A program made the position numbers and the translations under genes. Shown here piece after piece: positions 41,021 to 48,875 of a stretch of DNA of 64,000 bases. The notes under the pieces are model-generated. The model did not search any database. It saw only the letters and a list, made by a program, of their open reading frames with translations, and was not told the origin of the DNA. This stretch comes from Terrabacter sp. Root181 (GTDB taxonomy: Bacteria; Actinomycetota; Actinomycetes; Actinomycetales; Dermatophilaceae). Position 1 is the first letter of the stretch; every line of letters starts with the position of its first letter. The DNA is taken from contig NZ_LMHU01000008.1 in assembly GCF_001428505.1 (NCBI RefSeq), positions 326,336-390,335 of the forward strand, given 5' to 3'.

Positions 41021-43078
41021 GTGACCCCCAAGCTTCTCCCCGTGATCGCCACCCCGCGACACGGCTCGCGCAGCCGCATGACGTGCCACTACCGCTGCAA
41101 CAACGCGTGCGACGCGCCCGTCCCCAACGAGAGCGCCAACCCCGCGATGCGCGACCTCGTCGAGCGCGCCCTCGCCCGCCGGTCGCTGCTCAAGGGCGGT
41201 GCCATCGGCGCCGGTGCCCTCGTCGTCGGCGGCCTCGCGACCGCCACGCCGGCCGCCGCCGCCGACTCCACGGCCGCCTCGGCAGCTCGCGGCCGCCAGA
41301 CCGGTGACGTCAGCCGCGCCGCCTTCACGCCCGTCGCACCCAACCGCGCCGACGCCGTGACGAACGCGCCCGAGTTCACCCACAACGTCGTCATCCGTTG
41401 GGGCGACCCGGTCGAGGCCGGCGCGCCCCGCTTCGACGCGCACGCCCAGACACCCGAGGCTCAGGCCCAGCAGTTCGGCTACAACAACGACTACGTGGGC
41501 GTCCTGCCCCTCGACGGCCGTCGCGCGCTGCTCGTCACGAACCACGAGTACACCGACGAGAACCTCATGTTCCCGACGGGTGAGTACGACGACGCGACGA
41601 CCAAGAAGATCGCGATGGCCGCGCACGGCATGGCCGTCGTCACGATCGAGCGCGGCCGCGCGCAGGGATCCTGGATCCGCGCCGACCACCGTCGCGCCCA
41701 CCACAACCGCCGCATCACCGTGCACACCGAGTTCGCCTTCCACGGCCCGGCCGCCGGCCACGAGCTGCTCCGCACGGCCGCCGACCCGACCGGCACCCGC
41801 GTGCTCGGCACGTTCGGCAACTGCGCGGGTGGCACGACGCCGTGGGGCACCGTCCTGTCCGGCGAGGAGAACTTCAACGGCTACTTCGACGCGAGCGGCG
41901 CCGTCGACCCGGCGAACGCGACGTCGTTCAAGCGCTACGGCCTCGCGACCGGCGCTGCCACGAACCGCGGCTGGTCCACCGTCGACGAGCGCTTCGACCT
42001 CAGCAAGCACCCCCACGAGGCCTACCGCTTCGGCTGGGTCGTCGAGGTCGACCCCTACGAGCCCGACTCGACGCCGGTCAAGCAGACCATGCTCGGCCGC
42101 CTCAAGCACGAGGGCGCCAACGTCACGATCTCCGACTCCGGCCACGCCGTCGCCTACATGGGCGACGACGAGCGCGGCGACTACCTCTACAAGTTCGTGT
42201 CCGCCGACCGCTTCCGCCCGGGCAGCTCCCGCTCGGCCCGCGCCCACAACAAGACGCTCCTGACCCAGGGCACGCTCTACGTCGCGAAGTTCGTCGGCGA
42301 CGGCACGGGCGACGGTGAGTTCGACGGCGCCGGGACGTGGATCGCCCTGACCTCGGACACGACGTCCTACGTCGCCGGCATGAGCGTCGCCGAGGTGCTC
42401 GTCAACACGCGCCTCGCCGCCGACACCGTCGGCCCGACGAGGATGGACCGCCCCGAGGACGTCGAGCCCAACCCCGTCAACGGCAAGGTCTACGCCGCCC
42501 TGACCAACAACTCCGACCGCGGCGTGAAGTACCCCACGGACGAGACGAACCCGCTCGGCTCGAGCATGGTCCGGGCCGCCCTCGACGCGCCGCTGACGAG
42601 CAAGTCCGGCAACCGCAACGGCTACGTCCTCGAGCTCACCGAGCTCGGGAACGACCACACCGCAACGACGTTCACGTGGGACCTCTTCCTCGTCTGCGGC
42701 GACCCCGCGGCCCCGGAGACCTACTTCGCCGGCTACGACACGTCGAAGGTCAGCCCGATCAGCTGCCCCGACAACGTGGCCTTCGATGCCGCCGGCAACC
42801 TCTGGATCTCGACCGACGGCAACGTCCTCGGCTCCAACGACGGCCTCTTCCGCGTCCCGGTCGCCGGCCCCGACCGCGGTCGGGTCGAGCAGTTCCTCAC
42901 CGTGCCGTTCGGCGCCGAGACGTGCGGCCCGCTCGTCACCGACGACCAGCTCTCGGTCTTCGTCGCCGTGCAGCACCCGGGCGAGACCGACGGCGCGACG
43001 TTCGAGACGCCCTCGAGCACCTGGCCGCACACCGACGGCTTCCCGCGCCCGAGCGTCGTGGTCTCCTACCGCCGCTGA
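41021..43078 (+). CDS. Tat-exported PhoX-family phosphatase-like protein (DUF839)
   Basis: 685 residues from GTG 41021, after GAAGGAG. A Tat signal lies well inside the N-terminus (ARRSLLKGGAIGAGALVVGG, about residues 48-67), typical for PhoX. PhoX motifs include NNDYVGVLPL, LVTNHEYTDENLM, NCAGGTTPWGTVLSGEENFN and RPEDVEPNPVNGKVYAALTNN. PhoX is a Ca/Fe alkaline phosphatase that releases phosphate outside the cell. No PHO box was searched for. Confidence 0.9.
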   Translation: MTPKLLPVIATPRHGSRSRMTCHYRCNNACDAPVPNESANPAMRDLVERALARRSLLKGGAIGAGALVVGGLATATPAAAADSTAASAARGRQTGDVSRAAFTPVAPNRADAVTNAPEFTHNVVIRWGDPVEAGAPRFDAHAQTPEAQAQQFGYNNDYVGVLPLDGRRALLVTNHEYTDENLMFPTGEYDDATTKKIAMAAHGMAVVTIERGRAQGSWIRADHRRAHHNRRITVHTEFAFHGPAAGHELLRTAADPTGTRVLGTFGNCAGGTTPWGTVLSGEENFNGYFDASGAVDPANATSFKRYGLATGAATNRGWSTVDERFDLSKHPHEAYRFGWVVEVDPYEPDSTPVKQTMLGRLKHEGANVTISDSGHAVAYMGDDERGDYLYKFVSADRFRPGSSRSARAHNKTLLTQGTLYVAKFVGDGTGDGEFDGAGTWIALTSDTTSYVAGMSVAEVLVNTRLAADTVGPTRMDRPEDVEPNPVNGKVYAALTNNSDRGVKYPTDETNPLGSSMVRAALDAPLTSKSGNRNGYVLELTELGNDHTATTFTWDLFLVCGDPAAPETYFAGYDTSKVSPISCPDNVAFDAAGNLWISTDGNVLGSNDGLFRVPVAGPDRGRVEQFLTVPFGAETCGPLVTDDQLSVFVAVQHPGETDGATFETPSSTWPHTDGFPRPSVVVSYRR

Positions 43079-43090
43079 CCGAGCGGCGCG

Positions 43091-43137
43091 ACGCGCGAAG
43101 GCCCGGCACCGTCAGGGGGTGCCGGGCCTTCGCGCGT
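43091..43137. terminator. Strong bidirectional terminator
   Basis: Perfect 20-bp stem (43091-43110 with 43118-43137) and 7-nt loop between convergent phoX and the propeller protein gene. Confidence 0.85.
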
Positions 43138-43155
43138 CCCGAAGGCGTATGCCGG

Positions 43156-45378
43156 TCAGGACGTCAGCGTGAAGCCGCCCCAGCCGGTGCCGACGCTGTA
43201 GACGTCGCCGGGTGAGAAGACGCCGTCGCCGCGCAGCTCGAAGCTGACCAGCTCACCGGCCGTGGTGCGCACCCAGAGCAGGGGGCGGTGCCACGTGACC
43301 TCGGTCATCGTCATGGCGTTGAACTGGCCGAAGCCCGAGCCGATCTGGCGACGCGCGAGGAAGCCGACCGTACCGTTGCCCGGGTAGATCCACAGCCGGC
43401 CCGCCGAGTCGCGCGTCATGAGGTCGGCGCGGTTGTCGAAGTCGATGTCGCCGGTGCCGACGATGGTGAGGCCACCCCAGCCGGTGCCGAGCTGGACGCG
43501 GGCGGCGAGGGTGCCGCGACCGGTGCCCGGGTAGAGCCAGAGCGTGCCGGCGCCGTCGCGCGCGACGATGTCGGCCCGGGCGTCACCGTTCCAGTCGCCG
43601 GGCGCCACGAGCGTGTAGCTGTTCCAGCCCGTGCCGAGCGCGGTCCGGGCCGAGAAGCCGCCGGTCGGCTTGCCGCGGTAGAGCCACAGCGCGCCGTTGG
43701 CGTCGCGGCCGACGAGGTCGGCCTGGTCGTCTCCGGTGAGGTCACCCGCGGCGAGGACTGCCGTGTAGCTTTTCCAGCCGGACCCGATCTGGACGCGGCC
43801 GCTCAGCTGGTTGCCGGTGTTGCGGTAGGCGTAGAGGTTGCCGCTCGAGTCGCGGGCCACGATGTCGTGGTGGGCCTCGGCCGTGAAGTCCGAGGTGCCC
43901 TTGCTCTGCGGCTGGCGCACGTCCCACCCGTTGATGAGGGTGTCCTCGAACTCGAGGCCGACGGCGGTGACCTCGTCATCGAGCTCGTTGGCGGGGTCGA
44001 CGTAGTGGACGGCCATCGAGTAGCTCGTCGGGTCGGCCGTGTCGGGCGTGTCGCGCTCGACGTACAGCGTGCCGTCCGGGGTCAGGCGCGGCGAGATGAA
44101 GAAGTCGGTCGTCGAGGTGCGCACAGGAGTGACCGCACCGCTCGTGGCCTTGCGGCGCAGAGCGCTGGACGACTGGTCGTCCGCGGTCCAGCCGAAGAGG
44201 ATCGTGCCGTCGGGTGCGACCTCGGGCGTGTACCCGCCCGCGGTGCCGCTGAGCGGCGTGACGACCCCGGTCGCCTTCGTGACGACGGCGAGACCCGGCG
44301 TCGTCACCCCGAACGTCGACACGACGAGGCTCGTGCCGTCGGGACGCCACGAGGGCTCACCGATGCGCGTCGTGGTGTCGAGCACCGTCTTGGTGTGCGG
44401 GCCGAAGACGTCGACGAAGCCGAGGCCCAGCGACCGGCCGGTGTCGGCGGCGTAGCGGGTGTAGGCGATCGTCTGCCCGTCGGGCGAGAAGTCGGGGTCC
44501 GCCGGGAAGGCACCCGTGCCGAGGTCGACGGTGAAGACGAGCGCGGAGCTGGACGCGCGACGCACCTCCAGGACGGCCCGGCCGGTGGCGTCGTCGATGA
44601 CCTTGGTCGCCGCGTAGAGGCGACCGTCGGTCGAGTAGCGGGGGCTCTGGTACTCGTTCGCGACGGCACGGCTGCCGACGCTGAACATCCCCTGCTGGAA
44701 GATGCCCGTCGTGCCCGCGACGACGGCGTCGGGGTCGCCGGCGCCGTCACGGGTCCACATGCCGTACATGAACTCGGTCGAGCAGTCGAAGTCGGGATCG
44801 GTCCCGTTCTTGGCGATGAGGCGGTACTGGTAGGACACGTTCTCGTTGACCGTCGTGTCGTTGACCTTGAGGGTCGTGCCCGAGCCCGTGGCGATCGTCC
44901 GCCAGGAGCCGTACTCGCGCAGCCGCTGGAGTGTCAGGGCGCCGTTGATCGGCGACGTGGCGTGGACGACCGTGCGGTCGGCCATCGGGTTGACGTCGAT
45001 GGTGCCGTCGGCGCACGTGCCCGCGACCGCCTGCGGCGCCGCCTGGGTCGTCAGGGACGGGGACGTGCCCTCGACGGAGGCCGCCGAGAGGGACACGGAG
45101 CCGAGCGTGCTCGCCGCTACGCGGCCGGAGGTCGCCGAGCGAGGCGCCGCCTTCCGGCCCTGGGCGGAGCCGACGGCCTTCCGGGCGCTCGACGCGACCT
45201 CGCCGGACGACGCCCTGGCGCTGCCGGCGACGGCGAGACCGGTGCGGCCGCGCAGGTCGAGGCCGTGCGACCCCTGCGCCTGCCCCGCACCCGCCGGGAC
45301 GGCGAGTGCGATGGGGCCGAGCAGCGCCGCAGCGGCCCCGATGGTGAGGGCGCGAGCCCCCAGGTGATGACGAGCCAC
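43156..45378 (-). CDS. Secreted TolB-like beta-propeller protein with FG-GAP repeats
   Basis: 740 residues from GTG 45378, with signal peptide (HHLGARALTIGAAAALLGPI). The middle (about 240-490) has TolB/WD40-like repeats: SPDGQTIAYTR, SWRPDGTSLVV, RLTPDGTLYVERD. The end (about 510-740) has about four FG-GAP/VCBS-type repeats such as DLTGDDQADLVGRDANGALW and DWNGDARADIVARDGAGTLW, whose D-x-D-x-D-x-x-D loops bind calcium. It is probably a surface or secreted adhesive or scaffolding protein. The FG-GAP pattern is shared with the protein at 57945-61079. Confidence 0.85.
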   Translation of the reverse strand: MARHHLGARALTIGAAAALLGPIALAVPAGAGQAQGSHGLDLRGRTGLAVAGSARASSGEVASSARKAVGSAQGRKAAPRSATSGRVAASTLGSVSLSAASVEGTSPSLTTQAAPQAVAGTCADGTIDVNPMADRTVVHATSPINGALTLQRLREYGSWRTIATGSGTTLKVNDTTVNENVSYQYRLIAKNGTDPDFDCSTEFMYGMWTRDGAGDPDAVVAGTTGIFQQGMFSVGSRAVANEYQSPRYSTDGRLYAATKVIDDATGRAVLEVRRASSSALVFTVDLGTGAFPADPDFSPDGQTIAYTRYAADTGRSLGLGFVDVFGPHTKTVLDTTTRIGEPSWRPDGTSLVVSTFGVTTPGLAVVTKATGVVTPLSGTAGGYTPEVAPDGTILFGWTADDQSSSALRRKATSGAVTPVRTSTTDFFISPRLTPDGTLYVERDTPDTADPTSYSMAVHYVDPANELDDEVTAVGLEFEDTLINGWDVRQPQSKGTSDFTAEAHHDIVARDSSGNLYAYRNTGNQLSGRVQIGSGWKSYTAVLAAGDLTGDDQADLVGRDANGALWLYRGKPTGGFSARTALGTGWNSYTLVAPGDWNGDARADIVARDGAGTLWLYPGTGRGTLAARVQLGTGWGGLTIVGTGDIDFDNRADLMTRDSAGRLWIYPGNGTVGFLARRQIGSGFGQFNAMTMTEVTWHRPLLWVRTTAGELVSFELRGDGVFSPGDVYSVGTGWGGFTLTS

Positions 45379-45528
45379 GTGGCTGCCTTTCGTGAGGATG
45401 GAGGGCCGCACTCCGGGCGGCCGACCGGAGCCTAGACGACACGGGCGACATGTGGTGGCTTGTCGGCACAGATCTGCACGAACCACCACCGGTCCCACGC
45501 GTCCGACGGCGTATGCCGTGCCGCTCGG

Positions 45529-46500
45529 TCAGCGCGCACGCGTCGGCAGGTGTGTCCGCGGCGCCATCCTCGGGCCCCGGCGCGGCCGGTGGTGACCCGC
45601 GAGACCGAGCAGGTGCTGCACCCGGTAGCGGTGACCGCGGTAGGGCTCGAGCAGCTCGGCGAGTCCGTCGTCGTCGACCGGGGTCCCGGTCAGGGCCCAC
45701 CCGATGTCCTTGGCGACGTGGTGGTCGCCGAACGACACGGAGTCGGGGTCGCCGAGGGCCCGCTGGGCGACCTCGGCCGCCGTCCACACCCCGATGCCCG
45801 GCAGCGCACGCAGCCGACGGTGTGCCTCGGTGACCGAGACCGACGCACCCTGCTCGAGCCGGCCGGCATACCCCGCGGCCCGCACGATCGTGCGCGAGCG
45901 CGCGCCGTCGACCGACGCCTGCAACCACGCCCACGAGGGGACGGCCGCCCACCCGGTCGCCGTCGGCGGGGCCATGAGCCCCGGGAAGGGACCCGGCGCC
46001 GGCGCGCCGAAACGACGCACGAGCAAGCGGTAGCCGGAGAACGCCTCCTGGCCCGTCACCTTCTGCTCGATGACCGCCGGTGCGAGCGCGTCGAACACGA
46101 GGCCCGACCGCGGCACCCGCCAGTGCGGGAAGCGCCGCCACGCCTCGGCGACGAGGTCGTGGTGCGGCTCGAAGCCCGAGGGGTCGTCGTCCTCGCCGAG
46201 CAGCGCCGGCACCGCGGCGAGCAGCCACGCGGCCCCCGGACCCCACGCCTGTGCGTGCACCTCGGAGTCGCCCGGACGGCACACGAGGTGGAGGGTGCCG
46301 ACCCCCTCCGGGGTCTGCGCCGCCCGCGTCACCGTGCCGTCGCGTCCGAAGCGCGACGTCGGGTCGCCCGAGCCCCTGCGGAAGACCCCGAGCTGGGCGC
46401 GCAGCGCGATCTCGCGGTCGCTGCGCCACAGGCGGGTCAGGGGTTCGGGCACCACAACATCCTCGCCTACACTCAGCACCGTCGCCCCACGGGATGACAC
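45529..46500 (-). CDS. HhH-GPD DNA glycosylase (AlkA-type 3-methyladenine glycosylase)
   Basis: 323 residues. C-terminal two-thirds is HhH-GPD: IEQKVTGQEAFSGYRLLVRR, the hairpin LRALPGIGVWTAAEVAQRAL, and the catalytic Asp in VSFGDHHVAKDIGW. It removes alkylated bases and starts base excision repair. The N-terminal 110 residues form the AlkA-like beta domain. The GGGAGG ribosome-binding site supports the start at 46500. The tail is basic (RPRRGPRMAPRT). Confidence 0.88.
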   Translation of the reverse strand: MSSRGATVLSVGEDVVVPEPLTRLWRSDREIALRAQLGVFRRGSGDPTSRFGRDGTVTRAAQTPEGVGTLHLVCRPGDSEVHAQAWGPGAAWLLAAVPALLGEDDDPSGFEPHHDLVAEAWRRFPHWRVPRSGLVFDALAPAVIEQKVTGQEAFSGYRLLVRRFGAPAPGPFPGLMAPPTATGWAAVPSWAWLQASVDGARSRTIVRAAGYAGRLEQGASVSVTEAHRRLRALPGIGVWTAAEVAQRALGDPDSVSFGDHHVAKDIGWALTGTPVDDDGLAELLEPYRGHRYRVQHLLGLAGHHRPRRGPRMAPRTHLPTRAR

Positions 46501-46589
46501 CTCCCTCGCCGAGTGCGACCCACACCGCTCCGCCCACCGGCCCCACCGGCCCCGGCCCCATGCCGACAGACCGACAGGAACGAGGAACG

Positions 46590-47333
46590 ATGGCCCGCGA
46601 GACGAGCCGAGACCGCCGCGAGCGCGTCGCCGAGATGCAGGCCGCCCAGAAGAAGGCCGAGCGCCGTCGCCTCTTCGTCGTCATCGGTGCCTGCGTCGCC
46701 GTCATCGCCATCATCGGCGCGGCCGTCGCCTGGGCGATCATCGGTGAGCAGAACAAGAAGGACGAGGCGCTCGCCAACATCAGCGGCGACGTCGCAGCCG
46801 CCTCGTGCGACCCGGTCACGAACGACCCCGCGAGCGGCTCGAGCGAGCACGTCGGCCCCGGGACCAACCAGCCAGACGTGACGAAGATCGCGTACTCCAC
46901 GGTCCCGCCGTCGAGCGGCAAGCACTTCGCCGTCCCCGCCGTCGACGGCCGCCGCGTCTACACCGTCGCGGATGCCCCGCAGATCGAGACGCTGGTGCAC
47001 AACCTCGAGCACGGCTACACGATTCTCTGGTACGACCGCTCCGTCGAGAAGGAGCAGGCGGCCGCGTTCCAGGCGCTGTCGACGCAGGTCAACGCCATGA
47101 AGGAGTCGGCCAACAAGTTCCTCATCAGCCCCTGGGACCCCGCCTACGGCGCCCTTCCGGCCGGCAAGAAGTACGCCCTGTCGCACTGGTCGGCCGACGT
47201 CGACCAGGCGAGCGGCAAGGTCGCCAACCAGATGGGCCACCGCCAGCTGTGCGGCGGCCTCAACACCACCCTCGTCGAGGACTTCGTCAAGAAGCACCCG
47301 TGGAGCTCGGCCCCGGAGCCCGGCGCCGCCTGA
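46590..47333 (+). CDS. DUF3105 membrane protein
   Basis: 247 residues. A charged N-terminus (RDRRERVAEMQAAQKKAERR) precedes one TM helix (about 28-50). The outer domain is DUF3105: YSTVPPSSGKHFAVPA and the His/Glu motif VHNLEHGYTILWYD. Typical of Actinobacteria. Function unknown. A hairpin follows at 47376. Confidence 0.9.
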   Translation: MARETSRDRRERVAEMQAAQKKAERRRLFVVIGACVAVIAIIGAAVAWAIIGEQNKKDEALANISGDVAAASCDPVTNDPASGSSEHVGPGTNQPDVTKIAYSTVPPSSGKHFAVPAVDGRRVYTVADAPQIETLVHNLEHGYTILWYDRSVEKEQAAAFQALSTQVNAMKESANKFLISPWDPAYGALPAGKKYALSHWSADVDQASGKVANQMGHRQLCGGLNTTLVEDFVKKHPWSSAPEPGAA

Positions 47334-47375
47334 GCGGGCCACCCGTCAGCACGACGCAGCCCACGCGTACGCCTT

Positions 47376-47404
47376 CCGGCCCCCGGTGACCCACCGGGGG
47401 CCGG
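47376..47404 (+). terminator. Hairpin terminator
   Basis: Arms 47376-47388 and 47392-47404, perfect 13-bp G/C-rich stem with loop ACC, downstream of the DUF3105 gene and just upstream of the next plus-strand gene. Confidence 0.75.
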
Positions 47405-47432
47405 TCGCGTGAGGCGGGGTTACCCTGCCGTC

Positions 47433-47867
47433 ATGGCGATCACCGGCGAGTACGTCCCCAGCCCGAGCGATTGGGTCCGCAAGCAGGTCGAGACGATCGA
47501 GCGCACCGGCACCACCGACTCCGTGGACATCATGGGCCTGCCCGTGGTCATGCTGACGATGCGCGGCGCGAAGACCGCGGCGATCCGCAAGGTGCCGCTC
47601 ATGCGCGTCGAGCACGACGGCTCGTTCGCCGCGGTGGCGAGCCAGGGCGGCGCGCCGACGCACCCGAAGTGGTACCACAACCTCCTCGCCCACCCCGACA
47701 TCGACCTGCAGGCCGGCACCGAGACGTTCCCGGTGCACGCCCGCGAGCTCGAGGGCGAGGAGCGCGAGCACTGGTGGGAGCGGTGCGTCGCGGCCTACCC
47801 GCCCTACGCGGAGTACCAGACGAAGACCGACCGCCTCATCCCCGTCTTCGTCCTCGAGCGCCGCTAG
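47433..47867 (+). CDS. Deazaflavin-dependent nitroreductase family protein (DDN-like)
   Basis: 144 residues. Split-barrel fold of the F420-binding DDN family: VVMLTMRGAKTAAIRKVPLM and GGAPTHPKWYHNLLAHPDID are both diagnostic, and the end ERCVAAYPPYAEYQTKTDRL completes the signature. These enzymes reduce quinones or nitro compounds using F420H2. Confidence 0.92.
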   Translation: MAITGEYVPSPSDWVRKQVETIERTGTTDSVDIMGLPVVMLTMRGAKTAAIRKVPLMRVEHDGSFAAVASQGGAPTHPKWYHNLLAHPDIDLQAGTETFPVHARELEGEEREHWWERCVAAYPPYAEYQTKTDRLIPVFVLERR

Positions 47868-47879
47868 TCCGGCGGCGGC

Positions 47880-48842
47880 TCAGACGCTGACGTCGCTCTC
47901 CGCGGCGGCGTGCCGCTCGCTGATGAGGTGGTGCGAGCGGGCGTAGAGCCACCCTCCGAGCGCGGCGACGACGTCGACGATCGTGACGATGAAGCGCGAC
48001 ATGATCGCGACCGCGGCCGCGGCCGGCGTCGGCATGGCCGTGGACAGGATGAGGGTGAGCAGGCCCTCGCGGGCGCCCAGCCCGGCCGGCAGGACGATCG
48101 TCAGCATGCCCAGGGAGACCGACAGCGCGTATCCGGTCATCGCGGCGGTCGTCAGGTCCGGGTGGAGTGACGCGTCGCCGGCGACCGCTCGGGCCAGCAG
48201 CAGGGTGTGCACGCCGAACGCGACCCACACGAGGACGAAGATGACGACGGCGCGCAGGACGGCGCCCGCCGACAGCTCGTGCTCGAGGGGTTCGCGCTTG
48301 ATGGTGCGCAGCATCTTGGCGATGACCGCGTTGAGCAGCTTGGGCACGCAGAGCACGACGAGGATCGGGATGCCGAGGAGCAGCCACCAGTCGAAGCCCG
48401 ACTCGGTGCTCGTGAGCAGGAACGACGCCGCCGGGAGCCCGACGAGCAGGCCCGTGAGCAGGGCCAGGCCGAGCGCGAGCAGGCCTGTCACGGCGGTGCG
48501 CCGGCGCGGCACCTTGAGGTGGCTCGCGATGTCGGCCTGGACGAGCACCGACCACAGCGAGCCGGGGAGGTACTTGCCGAGCTGGCCGACGAAGTAGACG
48601 CCGGAGGCGGGCGCGAGGTGCAGGTCGGAGCCGAGGTCGCGCAGCAGCGTCTTCCAGCCGATCATCGTCAGCCACGTGCCGACGGCCGCCGCCAGGGTCG
48701 ACCACAGGAACGTCGTCCACGAGATCTTGTCGAGGTGCACGGACACGTCGGCCCAGTTGTGGACGACTGCGTAGGTGACGGCTGCGAGCGTGATGAGCGC
48801 GATGGCCACGCGCAGGAGGGTGAGGATCTTCTTACGGGTCAT
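47880..48842 (-). CDS. Flippase-like integral membrane protein (YbhN/LPG-synthase TM family)
   Basis: 320 residues with about eight TM helices. The motif GQLGKYLPGSLWSVLVQADI is characteristic of the UPF0104/YbhN family, and LPAGLGAREGLLTLILS is its second half signature. Members move or support lipid-linked sugars. The neighbouring glycosyltransferases agree. Confidence 0.87.
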   Translation of the reverse strand: MTRKKILTLLRVAIALITLAAVTYAVVHNWADVSVHLDKISWTTFLWSTLAAAVGTWLTMIGWKTLLRDLGSDLHLAPASGVYFVGQLGKYLPGSLWSVLVQADIASHLKVPRRRTAVTGLLALGLALLTGLLVGLPAASFLLTSTESGFDWWLLLGIPILVVLCVPKLLNAVIAKMLRTIKREPLEHELSAGAVLRAVVIFVLVWVAFGVHTLLLARAVAGDASLHPDLTTAAMTGYALSVSLGMLTIVLPAGLGAREGLLTLILSTAMPTPAAAAVAIMSRFIVTIVDVVAALGGWLYARSHHLISERHAAAESDVSV

Positions 48843-48875
48843 GTCGCACCCATCATCGCAGTGTCATCCGGGTGC